NCBI GenBank assembly: GCA_934370925.1
Contig: CAKRNG010000016.1
Span: 1-47,039, forward strand
Direction: 5' to 3'
From: an uncultured Lacticaseibacillus sp.
GTDB taxonomy: Bacteria > Bacillota > Bacilli > Lactobacillales > Lactobacillaceae
DNA: 47,039 bases
This document shows positions 1-8,931 of this stretch, piece by piece. A model generated the notes under the pieces. It was not told the DNA's origin, made no database searches, and was given only the letters and a program-made list of their open reading frames with translations. Position numbers and translations under genes: made by a program. Positions within the stretch are counted from its first letter, which is position 1; every line of letters begins with the position of its first letter.

Positions 1-6
1 CCCTCC

Positions 7-2361
7 GTGCTTCATTCCTCTATGGAAGTCATTATACTTGAGAGAGGCCTTGTCTCACATATGACCTTACCACCACTCCAATCGGGTGAGGAGTATAAAG
101 TGGTATCTATGTACGTGGATAGATATGGGGACACGTGGTTTCAATTAGGAGAAAATGCTTGGATTTATCCGTTGGGAGTCCCTAGGTATTTTGATGAAAA
201 AATGTTGAAAATCGAAGATGATGCTGAACTAACGTTGATTTCAAAGGGGGAACATCTAAACGAAACAACGTGGTCGTATGCAACGCCGTGGAATTATACC
301 ATTACAAATGGTAATTATGCTCAGGGAACAACGGAAGATCCATTTGTAGTTTCACCCGGGTCAAAGCAACAGATTGTGGGCGTTAGCGTAATGAATGGGT
401 TCTTTTTACTTCAGACCGTTGACGGATATTTCATTGAGATAAATGGTGAATTTGGAATGACCGGCGGAAGTACAAACTTAAGTACATTAAATAATTTGGC
501 TGATGTTAAAACTGATTTTACATCACTAGTTGACTATGATTTAGAAATTGCACCTGAAGACTTTTATTGCTGGGTATCCCCAGGTCAGTGGGGAACCGTA
601 CCCATGTCCTTACCAAGTTATAGTAATGGTCATAAATACAACTATTGTCTAAATGCAGGAGATGTATTTAAAGTAAGCCGTATTGCAAATTCTGACGATG
701 AAGTAGGAACGTGGTTTGAAATTGGCGAAAATGTATGGGTTTGTGATGGCGGGTATGACATTTTTCTTCAGGCAGAACCCGAATATGAAGAATTGCCACA
801 ACCTTTGGAGCCAATCGATAAGTTGGCGAATTCCGATGCCGCGATTTTCAAACCGATTAATTATTCTTTTGTTTTAGGACTGCCGGGAGATGAAATATAC
901 ACATGGAAAAACTTCAGCGCTGTTGATGGTTTTGCAGACACTATTGAAGGCGGAACGACTGTTAATGTTGTAGAAATTCGATATACAGATGAAGGTAAAG
1001 TCTGGTACCAGTTGGATAGTGGTCAATGGATTTGCAATATCAGTAAAGATCCAGGATTTGGTGAACGCTTAACAATAGGATTCCAAGCGGCCGTAAGAAT
1101 GGGTGAGGTTGCAACGCAGATGGGTGAAAATCTGGCTGCAATTGTTGAAACAATTAACAGCATGGTGGTTGCCGTTACGAATATTAATAACATCATTGAT
1201 GAAGTTAATACGAGTATAGTCAGTGTAAATGCAGGTATTACGAAAATGACACAAACTGTGGATGATATTAATGCCACGCTTACCAGTATGAGTGCTGAAT
1301 TGACGGTTGCCAAACAAGCAGTTAAGAAGATAACCGGCGTTCTTGCAAATATGAACACTGCCCTCGATAATACCAATGATACATTAATTGCTTCAAGCAA
1401 CGATGTGGATTTAGCGAATCAAAGTGTCGCAAACATGATTGAAGTTTTAAATGAGACAAATTCGGGGGTTGCAGAATTAAATCAAGGCGTTTCACAGTTC
1501 CTTTCCGACATTAAATCGGTGAATAAATCAGTTGAAGAAATGGATGGTGGTCTTGAGGAAGCGTTGGCGGCAGTTAATAATATCAACGTGATAGTAGCAT
1601 CTCAGTTACAAAGTCAGCGTGACTGGACTAATCAGATTTTAAAGTCAACTGATGACGAATCATATGAACTAATGCAACTGTTAGCAGAGGATGCACCCTT
1701 TAATAGATCACTGGCAGATAATTTAAGTAACTTAAAACTAGATTTGACGGATTCGGATACAACACTATTTGATAGTAGCGCAGATATTGACATTAGTCCG
1801 AATGGCGAAAATCTGATTGCACTTGCCCAATATGCCGGGTCAGTAATTGGCTATGCTAAAGGTACAACTGATATAATCGTGGGTGTACTGGGTATTGCTG
1901 CGAGTTCTGGTGGTGACGTGTTTCTCTCGTTAGCGTCAGGTGGTGTCTTAGCTGTTCCGGCTTCTGAGTTAGCGGTGGCAATTGATGCGGCTTCAGCGGA
2001 ATTAATTGCTGAGGGTGTGGGTACAATTGCAGCCACTTACACGGTTGAACATTTTGCTAAAAAAGGTTCATATAGCGGTACGCAGAAAGCGAGTGTAACG
2101 GTTGGGGGAAGACCAATTCGGGCAACTGTTGCCGGAAAAAAGAGAGTTTTGCGAGTTGATTATGAACCAATGAGTAACAAGATTCAGATACAGGATAATA
2201 GGGACAAGTTGTATGATATTCGTATTAAGTACAGTAAGATAACGAAGGATGATAGTTCCATCTTTGACCAGTTGACTCCTGCACTGCAAAATAATAAAAC
2301 CGTTGCTAAAGAAATTATAAAACGGGTCCGGAAAGCGGTTTATTATATTGAAAACAATTAA
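7..2361 (+). CDS. Large SH3-repeat/coiled-coil protein, polymorphic-toxin-like (5' end may lie outside window)
   Basis: I do not recognise this 784-residue protein as a named family. Three similar SH3-like units are visible near residues 26-58, 217-247 and 315-345. Each ends in a related motif (TWFQLGENAWIY, TWFEIGENVWVC, VWYQLDSGQWIC). A long heptad-like coiled coil rich in Asn, Val and Thr covers about residues 360-545. A glycine/alanine/valine-rich hydrophobic stretch (about 606-680) comes next, then a basic C-terminal domain of about 100 residues. No signal peptide is seen. The frame stays open to the left edge, so the GTG at 7 may not be the true start. The next gene overlaps or abuts the stop. 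Modular repeats, a hydrophobic pre-C-terminal stretch, a short terminal domain and paralogous small genes downstream are typical of polymorphic toxins. That role is inference. A phage-tail-like or adhesin-like surface protein is the alternative. The DNA is more AT-rich than in later genes, which suggests transfer. Confidence 0.6.
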   Translation: MLHSSMEVIILERGLVSHMTLPPLQSGEEYKVVSMYVDRYGDTWFQLGENAWIYPLGVPRYFDEKMLKIEDDAELTLISKGEHLNETTWSYATPWNYTITNGNYAQGTTEDPFVVSPGSKQQIVGVSVMNGFFLLQTVDGYFIEINGEFGMTGGSTNLSTLNNLADVKTDFTSLVDYDLEIAPEDFYCWVSPGQWGTVPMSLPSYSNGHKYNYCLNAGDVFKVSRIANSDDEVGTWFEIGENVWVCDGGYDIFLQAEPEYEELPQPLEPIDKLANSDAAIFKPINYSFVLGLPGDEIYTWKNFSAVDGFADTIEGGTTVNVVEIRYTDEGKVWYQLDSGQWICNISKDPGFGERLTIGFQAAVRMGEVATQMGENLAAIVETINSMVVAVTNINNIIDEVNTSIVSVNAGITKMTQTVDDINATLTSMSAELTVAKQAVKKITGVLANMNTALDNTNDTLIASSNDVDLANQSVANMIEVLNETNSGVAELNQGVSQFLSDIKSVNKSVEEMDGGLEEALAAVNNINVIVASQLQSQRDWTNQILKSTDDESYELMQLLAEDAPFNRSLADNLSNLKLDLTDSDTTLFDSSADIDISPNGENLIALAQYAGSVIGYAKGTTDIIVGVLGIAASSGGDVFLSLASGGVLAVPASELAVAIDAASAELIAEGVGTIAATYTVEHFAKKGSYSGTQKASVTVGGRPIRATVAGKKRVLRVDYEPMSNKIQIQDNRDKLYDIRIKYSKITKDDSSIFDQLTPALQNNKTVAKEIIKRVRKAVYYIENN

Positions 2362-2375
2362 TGGTGGTAATCGAA

Positions 2376-2903
2376 ATGAAAGCTTTTATGAATTTTAAAT
2401 ATAAGAATAAAGGACTGAAATATACGGGGCAAACCTTGTTTGGCTATCTATGGGAGCCAGTGATAGATGGACAACCAATTTACCTTTCAAAGGAAGGCGA
2501 TGATGTCGTAAACGGCTATCTTGCATTGCGTTTTATAAAAGATGATGATACACAAAACTGGCCATCGATGTTTCCGCCAAAACAGGGAAAGGAATTTATC
2601 ACCGTATTTCCATTGGGTGATAACCCAAAAGTTATTTGTGTTGCAACTAATGCTGTTGATGCATTTCCAATCGACGAAAGAGCATTTCGGCGTTTAGTGC
2701 TACTGGTTGCAGAGTCGCAGAATAGTGGTATCAAAGAAGATGAAAATGGACCAGTAATGACGATTACGCAATATGCCAAAAAATATAACTCTATATTGAA
2801 TTCATCATATAAAACGCTGATGAAACGTAGCGTGAATGAATGGGCACATCTTGACTTGCAGACAGAGGAGCCAGCCATTACAAAGCATCTGTTTGCTGAA
2901 TAG
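2376..2903 (+). CDS. Immunity-like protein, first of two tandem paralogues
   Basis: A 175-residue soluble protein of no recognised family, with no signal peptide or membrane segment. It is clearly homologous to the next gene along its whole length. The best conserved block is VDAFPIDERAFRRLV followed by LLVAESQNS, and both N-termini share a LFGYLW motif. The ATG at 2376 is preferred over the in-frame ATG at 2361. It follows GGTGG with normal spacing, and the resulting MKAF start matches MKAL of the paralogue. The gene begins 15 bases after the stop of the large upstream protein, so the two are probably co-transcribed. A small acidic-to-neutral cytoplasmic protein directly after a toxin-like gene suggests an immunity role. 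This rests on context, not on family recognition. Confidence 0.7.
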   Translation: MKAFMNFKYKNKGLKYTGQTLFGYLWEPVIDGQPIYLSKEGDDVVNGYLALRFIKDDDTQNWPSMFPPKQGKEFITVFPLGDNPKVICVATNAVDAFPIDERAFRRLVLLVAESQNSGIKEDENGPVMTITQYAKKYNSILNSSYKTLMKRSVNEWAHLDLQTEEPAITKHLFAE

Positions 2904-2954
2904 ATGTAAACTTTAGTTGTAACGGCGGATTATATTGAAAATGGGTGAATAAAA

Positions 2955-3473
2955 ATGAAGGCGCTTGTGGACTTTAACGATATAAACGCAAAATTAAAAT
3001 ATAGTGAACATGAACTGTTTGGTTATTTATGGATACCAGAAATAAATGGAGAACCGCTTCGCCCTTCAAAAAATTCAAATAATGTTGATTGTGGTCGCCT
3101 TTCTTTACGCTTCCTTAAAAGCGATGATCCTAAAAACTGGCCTGTAGAAATGAACAAAGTGCACGTACGGGAATTTATTAATGTTTTTCCGATGAAAAGT
3201 AATCCGAAGATTTTATGTATTGCAACGGATATGGTTGATGCTTTTCCTATCGATGAAAAAGCATTCAGGCGTCTAGTTATGTTGGTTGCGGAATCGCAAA
3301 ATAGTGATATTCGTGAAGCGCAAAATGAACCAGCAATGACGATTGCAGCGTATGGGGAGAAGTATAACGCTGTATTGAATGCATCATACGAGACATTGAT
3401 GAGACGAAGCGTGAAAGAGTATATGAATATGGACCTTAAAACAGAAGAACCAATTATGGATGAATATGAGTAG
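2955..3473 (+). CDS. Immunity-like protein, second of two tandem paralogues
   Basis: A 172-residue paralogue of the preceding protein. It shares LFGYLW, VDAFPIDEKAFRRLV, MLVAESQNS and the C-terminal pattern LMRRSVKEY. No domain is recognised. The ATG follows GGGTGAATAAAA, a modest ribosome-binding site. The 51 bases before it include a short stretch (2925-2941) resembling the last codons of the large upstream gene. The duplication may therefore have included the end of that gene. Tandem divergent immunity genes behind one toxin are common in polymorphic toxin loci and may protect against toxin variants from rivals. That is inference. A strong hairpin terminator follows at 3516. Confidence 0.7.
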   Translation: MKALVDFNDINAKLKYSEHELFGYLWIPEINGEPLRPSKNSNNVDCGRLSLRFLKSDDPKNWPVEMNKVHVREFINVFPMKSNPKILCIATDMVDAFPIDEKAFRRLVMLVAESQNSDIREAQNEPAMTIAAYGEKYNAVLNASYETLMRRSVKEYMNMDLKTEEPIMDEYE

Positions 3474-3515
3474 ACGTATATTATTGCTATGACTATCGAA
3501 GTTGAAAACGACAAA

Positions 3516-3562
3516 AATAAGCCGCCCGCCATCACGCATTTTGTGATGGCGGGCGGCTTATT
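3516..3562. terminator. Bidirectional intrinsic terminator
   Basis: A 20-bp perfect stem, AATAAGCCGCCCGCCATCAC paired with its complement at 3543-3562, with a 7-base loop. A-rich sequence on the left and T-rich bases on the right suit termination from both sides. It lies between the converging immunity-like genes (+) and the dipeptidase gene (-). Confidence 0.85.
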
Positions 3563-3573
3563 CTGTGTCTGCG

Positions 3574-5004
3574 TTACAGGTTCTTATCCATGTTGAAGGT
3601 CAACTGGGATAATTCAATCCCCTGCATGATCATCTTGTTAATCTGGTCCTTTGTTGCGGCGGTTGTGGTCTTCACCACATCGTAGTTCGCCTGCGTGAGG
3701 AAGGTGGTCAATTCCTTACCCGTCAGTTCAGCTGCGTTCTTGTCGGTGTCGGCAACGAATGCGCGGTAGCTGCGGTTCATTTCGGTCAGGAAGTCCCGGT
3801 TCTGCTGGATGAACTTGCTGTAGTGGCTTTCAACCAGCATGGATTGCATGCGGAACAACCAGTAAGCGGAGTTCGCATCTACGTCCATCTTCAGGGGTGT
3901 TTCGCTGTAAGATGGGTCCGTATCGGTGGCGTTGGTGTAGAAAGGCACGTATGGGCTGAAGGCGGGGTAACCCAGGTTCAACCACATCAAGCCTGCCAGA
4001 CCATCATTTTCAACGTCGCGAACCTGCAGAACGTGTGAATTCTGAGTCCGGTTCAACCCGATTGGACGGTAACGCAGGCGGTCAGCCTCGTCACCGTGCC
4101 CCATTGGATCGAAGCGGGTTTCGTTGTAGTGGCTACCCAGAATCTGCGCGATGTCTTCAACCGAAATTTTATGGTCAGTTGTCATGATGAATGGCAGTTC
4201 GGCTGATTCGGGTTCTTCTGGTACTTCAGGGTTCAGAATGTGGTGGGCGTACCAAACACGTGGCGTGTTGTAGTGGCGGTCCTTTTCATTCATCGTGCCG
4301 AAGATGTGGCGGAAGTTCCACCCAGACTTGTCGGTGTTCAGATGGTGTTCCTCAACGAATTCCTGGATACCCGCACTCCAAGCGAAGTTATCGGTGTCAG
4401 TGAAATCAACTTGTTGGATGGCAACCTGGTTGGCCGCAACCGCGTAGGCGTCGTCTGGAATGCGCTGGGCAACCCAGTGATGGCCCGTGACGATTTCCAT
4501 GTACCACACGTTGTCCTTGTCGGAGAAGAGGACAGAGTTACCAGCTGGAGAGCCATACTGCTTGATGAGCTGACCGAGATATTCTACCCCGTGACGTGCA
4601 GATTCGATGAAGGGGAGGGTCATGTTGACGATGAGGTCTTCATCCAACCCATCCTTCACGAGCGGATCGAAGGCGAGGGTTCGTTCGTTCCCGTAAGTAC
4701 TTTCGGTTGCGGACATCGCCACGTTCTTCTCGTTAATTCCGCTTTCCTCGTAATCACCGAGGTGGTCGCGGTCAACGTTTGGGACGGCGTTGTAACGGTA
4801 GCCGTTCTCAGGAAGGTCGGCCTCGAAGTTGTTCAGCGGGGACTTAACGTGCAGCCCCTTCTGTCCCTTCCATGCCGGGTGCATGTAGAACCGTTGTGGT
4901 GTCAGCGGTAGGAAGGTATCATCGTTGCGGGCAATCATCGTGGTACCATCGAGGCTGGCGTTTTTACCCACCAAGATGGAAGTACAAGCTGATTCAGTTG
5001 TCAT
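3574..5004 (-). CDS. pepD: Dipeptidase, peptidase family C69 (PepD/PepDA type)
   Basis: A cytoplasmic N-terminal-nucleophile hydrolase that cleaves dipeptides with broad specificity, in the final steps of peptide use. The 476-residue length fits lactobacillar PepD proteins. The start region MTTESACTSILVGKNAS holds the Cys (residue 7) expected to be the nucleophile exposed by processing, followed by the family pattern SLDGTTMIARNDD. The ATG at 5004 is chosen over the in-frame ATG at 5034 because GAGGGG lies about 7 bases upstream of it. The gene stands alone between terminators. A probable promoter lies at 5040-5067. It is oriented toward the immunity-like genes, separated by the shared terminator. 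Confidence 0.93.
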   Translation of the reverse strand: MTTESACTSILVGKNASLDGTTMIARNDDTFLPLTPQRFYMHPAWKGQKGLHVKSPLNNFEADLPENGYRYNAVPNVDRDHLGDYEESGINEKNVAMSATESTYGNERTLAFDPLVKDGLDEDLIVNMTLPFIESARHGVEYLGQLIKQYGSPAGNSVLFSDKDNVWYMEIVTGHHWVAQRIPDDAYAVAANQVAIQQVDFTDTDNFAWSAGIQEFVEEHHLNTDKSGWNFRHIFGTMNEKDRHYNTPRVWYAHHILNPEVPEEPESAELPFIMTTDHKISVEDIAQILGSHYNETRFDPMGHGDEADRLRYRPIGLNRTQNSHVLQVRDVENDGLAGLMWLNLGYPAFSPYVPFYTNATDTDPSYSETPLKMDVDANSAYWLFRMQSMLVESHYSKFIQQNRDFLTEMNRSYRAFVADTDKNAAELTGKELTTFLTQANYDVVKTTTAATKDQINKMIMQGIELSQLTFNMDKNL

Positions 5005-5039
5005 TGAGAAACCCCTCTTTTCTAATTTACTCAACTACG

Positions 5040-5067
5040 ATACTACGCCCTTGTTCTGTAAAAGCAA
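5040..5067 (-). promoter_or_regulatory. Probable promoter of the dipeptidase gene
   Basis: On the minus strand TTGCTT (5062-5067) and TAGTAT (5040-5045) are separated by 16 bases, 35 bases before the dipeptidase ATG. The match to sigma-A consensus is fair. Confidence 0.5.
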
Positions 5068-5170
5068 TTACATGGATATTAAATAGCGGGTGAGGTGCGA
5101 CGAAATGGGGATTTTGGGGTCATTGAGGTGTGATTGCAGGGTGTCCTGTCTGGTTTTTTAACGAAAAAAG

Positions 5171-5199
5171 TTGACGCGTGACGTAAAAGCCGGTATAGT
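5171..5199 (+). promoter_or_regulatory. Promoter of first tRNA-Gln gene
   Basis: TTGACG (5171-5176), 17-base spacer, TATAGT (5194-5199). The same arrangement, including the GCCGGTATAGTAATA context, precedes the second tRNA-Gln at 8993, which supports its function. Confidence 0.85.
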
Positions 5200-5232
5200 A
5201 ATACTCGTTCCTGATACGGATCAACAACTTAT

Positions 5233-5303
5233 TGGGTATTAGCGAAGTGGTAACGCAGTGGACTCTGAATCCATAATCCTAGGTTCGATCCCTAGATACC
5301 CAA
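5233..5303 (+). tRNA. tRNA-Gln (anticodon CTG)
   Basis: A 71-base cloverleaf. The acceptor stem is TGGGTAT/ATACCCA, the anticodon arm GTGGA-CTCTGAA-TCCAT puts CTG at positions 34-36, and the T arm contains GGTTCGATCC. The discriminator is A and CCA is not encoded. The anticodon reads CAG, hence glutamine. It has its own promoter and terminator. The sequence is identical to the tRNA at 8993-9063, including several flanking bases on both sides. Confidence 0.95.
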
Positions 5304-5311
5304 TCACTTAA

Positions 5312-5339
5312 AACTCGCGCATGGGCGCGAGTTTTTTTA
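5312..5339 (+). terminator. Terminator of first tRNA-Gln
   Basis: AACTCGCGC and GCGCGAGTT pair around the loop ATGG, followed by seven T. It starts 8 bases after the tRNA. Confidence 0.9.
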
Positions 5340-5635
5340 TGTGCTAAACGTTAAACTTGAGGTCTAAAGTGTATATTTTATGAGAATAGCTGGAGATAGG
5401 TTGACAATATACTGATTAAAATAACTTTCTTAAGTGCATTTATGAATCTAATTCATGAGCAAATCAACATTGGTAACGGTTGTGACATAAAGCTGTTAAT
5501 CGTGACGCGAAAATGAGTGAAAATTAATTTGAAATAACGTTGAATGTTTTTTGAATGTTGCATATAATTAATCTTGTTGAAACTTATATTTTGTTAGTGA
5601 AACATAGATAAATAATTTCGGGGGTAATTAGCATA
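5340..5635 (+). promoter_or_regulatory. Leader region of the WxL cluster with promoter
   Basis: There is no gene in these 296 AT-rich bases. The best promoter is TTGAAT (5540-5545), 17 bases, TATAAT (5563-5568), about 65 bases before the first WxL gene. No clear operator or second hairpin is seen. Confidence 0.6.
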
Positions 5636-6157
5636 ATGAAGCGTACATTTTTTGGTGTTGCAGTTTTAGGTTTGATGGCAGCAGGACTTTTGAGCTCGAA
5701 TGCAACAGTGTCGGCGGCGGATGATGAAGTCAAGACGACTGGCGACACGAAGGCTTCTGTAACATTCGAAGGTGGGTCATTGAGTTTGACGGATGCCACT
5801 TCGACATTGGACTTCGGCACGTTTACCGTGGGGCAGGCGGCGGCTAAAGCAACTAATACGACTTACATTAAAGTTGCCGATTTCCGTGGTACCAATGAGG
5901 GCTGGACATTGTCAGTTACGGCGTCTGGTTGGAACAACGATGACTTAGACAAGAGCACAAAGTTAACGGTAGGTACATCAGACAGTCCATTGACTAGTGA
6001 GCCACAAGTGGCCGAAACGAAGAATGCCGCTGGTATCACCACAACCGATGAAAAAGTCACGTTCTCGTTGCCAGAAAACGTAGCCTTGACAAAGGGTAGT
6101 TACAGCAACACTTTGACATGGAGTGTTGGTTCAACTGGTTCTGCCACGCAAGAATAG
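5636..6157 (+). CDS. WxL-domain cell-surface protein (short)
   Basis: A secreted protein that binds peptidoglycan non-covalently through its WxL domain. Residues 1-28 form a signal peptide with a hydrophobic core and a likely cut after VSA. The rest of the 173 residues is essentially one WxL domain. LDFGTFTVGQ precedes the first motif, EGWTLSVTAS, and the second motif is LTWSVGS near the C-terminus. It is the shortest form of the family, with no extra adhesive domain. It is followed by a DUF916/DUF3324 protein 10 bases later and an LRR-type WxL-like protein, the usual composition of Csc-like surface clusters. The upstream promoter at 5540-5568 probably drives all three. The specific ligand is unknown. 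Confidence 0.9.
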   Translation: MKRTFFGVAVLGLMAAGLLSSNATVSAADDEVKTTGDTKASVTFEGGSLSLTDATSTLDFGTFTVGQAAAKATNTTYIKVADFRGTNEGWTLSVTASGWNNDDLDKSTKLTVGTSDSPLTSEPQVAETKNAAGITTTDEKVTFSLPENVALTKGSYSNTLTWSVGSTGSATQE

Positions 6158-6167
6158 GTAACTATAC

Positions 6168-7217
6168 ATGAAAATAAATCGATTATTTGTCCTCGCGGTT
6201 TCGCTGATGATACTGCTCATGGCACTGATAATCCCGACAAAAGTGCAGGCGGATAGCCTGCCCTTTTCAGTTCAGACGGTTTTACCGGACGAACAGCGGG
6301 ATACCTCTGAATCTTACTTTGATGTCGTGGTGGCATCCGGGAAGACGGCAGCTTTGACCGTGAAGCTGAAGAACACCACGAACAAGGCCGTGAAGGTGGA
6401 CGTTAAGATTAACGCTGCACAGACGGCAAGTTCTGGGATTGTGGATTACAATCCGGCAAAGGTGGCGGCGAATTTACCGTATAAGTTGACCGATTACCTG
6501 AAGGGGAAAACCGCGGTCACCATCCCTGCGAGTGGGACGTATGTCTACAAGGCAACCCTCACGATGCCGCAAAAGACGATGAACGGACTGATGGTGGGTG
6601 GACTCATCTTCAGTCCTGCAACGGATGACAGTGAATCCACGCAAAAATCCGGCGTGTCGGTGACGAACAAGTATAATTACGTCATTGCGGTCATTGCGCG
6701 CGATACAGACCGCACGTGGTCGCCAAGCATGACATTGGGCGCGGCAACGATTAAGCAGACGAACTATCAAAACACGGTCGCGGTGCCCATTACGAATACG
6801 TCGGGGACTTTCTTAAACCAACTGCACGTCGAAACGACAGCCGTGAACCAGACGACGGGGAAGAAATATCACCGAACGGCTAGTGACATGCAGATGGCAC
6901 CGAACTCAACTTTCGATTATGCGGTGAATCTGCCCAAGAAGGCGCAGGCAGGGCAGTACAAGGTGCAGACGAAAGCTTATTTTGTTAAGAATGCGTCTGG
7001 GAAGTATCAGGATGCCTCTGGAACACACTACCAGTACATGAAGATGTCTGCTACGACCGTTACGTTAACGGCGAAAAAAGCCAAGGCCATGACGAATAAG
7101 CTGAAGGTGACAAAGGTAGGAACGCCATGGTACGTTTATGCTATTATTGGTGCGTTTGTGGTGCTGATGCTGGTCATTGTGGGTCTGGTCATCTTATTGT
7201 TACGGCGCAAGAAATAA
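6168..7217 (+). CDS. DUF916/DUF3324 membrane-anchored WxL-interacting protein
   Basis: A cell-surface protein of 349 residues with an N-terminal signal peptide, ending near VQA at about residue 29. A large beta-rich ectodomain follows. Residues about 30-160 resemble DUF916 (for example a FSVQTVLPDEQ start) and about 160-305 resemble DUF3324. A single C-terminal transmembrane helix (about 318-345) ends in the basic RRKK stop-transfer sequence. Members of this family bind WxL proteins and peptidoglycan and anchor the complex at the membrane. The gene starts 10 bases after the first WxL gene and 27 bases before the third gene, so they likely form one operon. Confidence 0.9.
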   Translation: MKINRLFVLAVSLMILLMALIIPTKVQADSLPFSVQTVLPDEQRDTSESYFDVVVASGKTAALTVKLKNTTNKAVKVDVKINAAQTASSGIVDYNPAKVAANLPYKLTDYLKGKTAVTIPASGTYVYKATLTMPQKTMNGLMVGGLIFSPATDDSESTQKSGVSVTNKYNYVIAVIARDTDRTWSPSMTLGAATIKQTNYQNTVAVPITNTSGTFLNQLHVETTAVNQTTGKKYHRTASDMQMAPNSTFDYAVNLPKKAQAGQYKVQTKAYFVKNASGKYQDASGTHYQYMKMSATTVTLTAKKAKAMTNKLKVTKVGTPWYVYAIIGAFVVLMLVIVGLVILLLRRKK

Positions 7218-7244
7218 CCTAAGTGAAATGGAAGGAGGTGTCAC

Positions 7245-8846
7245 ATGAAGTGCATGTTGCGTAAACTGATCTGGATTTTGCCAGCTGTTTTTTGCCTGTT
7301 CTTGATGGTGACACCTCAAACGACACAGGCCGCAAGCTATGATGATTTTACGCTGGCTTCATATGGTATTCCGGACGACATCATTCAAGCGTTAATGGAT
7401 GATAGCACGTACGCGGATGGCACGACTGCGACCGCATCAAGTGGGAAAACGGCCGCGACATTCACGGTTGGGGATGTCGCGCAGTTAACCACGGTAAGTC
7501 TCGCCAAACACCCTAAGTCAGGGAGCTCAGTGGTGGATTCAAGAGTGGCCTCTTGGGTCGCGAGTTTTGCCGTCACGGACAGTACGAAGCCGAACGTGGG
7601 GTATGCGACTGATGGCACCGTTGCATACGATGTGAACGCGAATGTATATACTGCAAACTACGACAGTGGCTCTGTTAATTCCTTGGCGAATCAGGGGCTA
7701 GTGTTCGATGGGCACACGGCTGCGGAAAAATACCGACCAACGTTCAACATGCTGATGCTGATTATCGCCAGTGCAGACAAGGCCACAACGGTTGATTTAA
7801 CGGGTATGTTGTCTGGTGTGAGTGATAGTTCGCTTGCGCAGCAACTTATTTGTCTACTTCAAACAGCGCGGCTGACGCATTTAAACACGCTGGTATTGGG
7901 AAATAATAATTTGACCACGCTGGGACTCTATCTGTTTGGTACAACGGTATTTGCGGTCACGAGTGAGCAGAATGTCACTACCCTGGATTTATCGAACAAC
8001 AATGTTACGACGGTTGCTTGGGGGAACGCGTTCAGCATTATGGATAAGCTGACGGTGTTGAACCTGGCCGGAAATGTGACGACCACCATCACGGGTACGC
8101 TGGATGATATGATGACGCATATCGTTAACAATGCCGGAACGACCGATTTAAGCGACAGTGACTTGAACACGGCAGACTGGAATACCCTGAACTATGTGAT
8201 TACCATCATTAATGCCGATACGGGGGTTCTGGCGTTAAGTGACAAGTCAATTAACGCCATTGTGACGGCCGCGCCTGATCAACTCAAGGCGGCAACAATT
8301 GAAAAATACTTGAGTCAGTTGACGTCAGACTCTGCCCAGTTGTTACTGGATAAGAATCCGAATATTGTCGTCGGTTCCGCACTGTACGAGAAGTTAAAGC
8401 AACGTGCAGAGGGGAAGACGGATAACGGTGGGTCAGATACGTTTGCGATTGATACGAACTTATCTTTTGGTAACCAGAAATTAGCGACAACCATCACCTC
8501 TGATCAATCGCTGACCGTGAACGCAACATTCCTTGCGCACAGTAGCTTACAGGTGCAGATGTCAACGTGGCAGTCGGCGAATGGCGATGAATTTACGGGT
8601 GTTCTCAAGTTTGGGCACACACCATGGGGTGCGATTGAGATTGACGGAACTGAAAGCGTCGTTGTGTACACAAACATGACAGGGGGAACAATCACGGTGC
8701 CGTCCGAGGATTCGTCAGATAACACGTTATCTGACATTTCGTTGGCGCTAACGAATCGTGGTATCGCCAGTATTAAAACGGGTATCGAGTACACGAGCAC
8801 GATGACCTGGACAATCAGCACGACACCAAGTTCAGTCGCGCGTTAG
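7245..8846 (+). CDS. Secreted leucine-rich-repeat protein with degenerate WxL-like C-terminus
   Basis: A 533-residue secreted protein. The signal peptide ends near TQA at about residue 29. The middle holds at least three leucine-rich repeats of the type LNTLVLGNNNLTTL, VTTLDLSNNNVTTV and LTVLNLAGN (about residues 210-280). The last 135 residues resemble a WxL domain: LSFGNQKL corresponds to LDFGTFTV of the short WxL protein, and the end contains MTWTIST. The first WxL motif is not clearly preserved. It follows a strong GGAGG site 9 bases before the ATG. The likely role is binding to host, plant or cell-wall ligands through the LRR, displayed by the WxL complex. The ligand is unknown. No clear terminator follows before the second tRNA. 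Confidence 0.8.
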   Translation: MKCMLRKLIWILPAVFCLFLMVTPQTTQAASYDDFTLASYGIPDDIIQALMDDSTYADGTTATASSGKTAATFTVGDVAQLTTVSLAKHPKSGSSVVDSRVASWVASFAVTDSTKPNVGYATDGTVAYDVNANVYTANYDSGSVNSLANQGLVFDGHTAAEKYRPTFNMLMLIIASADKATTVDLTGMLSGVSDSSLAQQLICLLQTARLTHLNTLVLGNNNLTTLGLYLFGTTVFAVTSEQNVTTLDLSNNNVTTVAWGNAFSIMDKLTVLNLAGNVTTTITGTLDDMMTHIVNNAGTTDLSDSDLNTADWNTLNYVITIINADTGVLALSDKSINAIVTAAPDQLKAATIEKYLSQLTSDSAQLLLDKNPNIVVGSALYEKLKQRAEGKTDNGGSDTFAIDTNLSFGNQKLATTITSDQSLTVNATFLAHSSLQVQMSTWQSANGDEFTGVLKFGHTPWGAIEIDGTESVVVYTNMTGGTITVPSEDSSDNTLSDISLALTNRGIASIKTGIEYTSTMTWTISTTPSSVAR

Positions 8847-8931
8847 GTCATATGTATCGCTGATGAACGGAACGACTTTACAGCGTCTTTCATCTTTGTG
8901 AACTTTTTTCACACAATTTCAAAAAAAACGG

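Noticed and set aside
4240..4911. A 223-codon plus-strand frame
   Set aside because: It lies wholly antisense to the well-supported dipeptidase gene and has no ribosome site.
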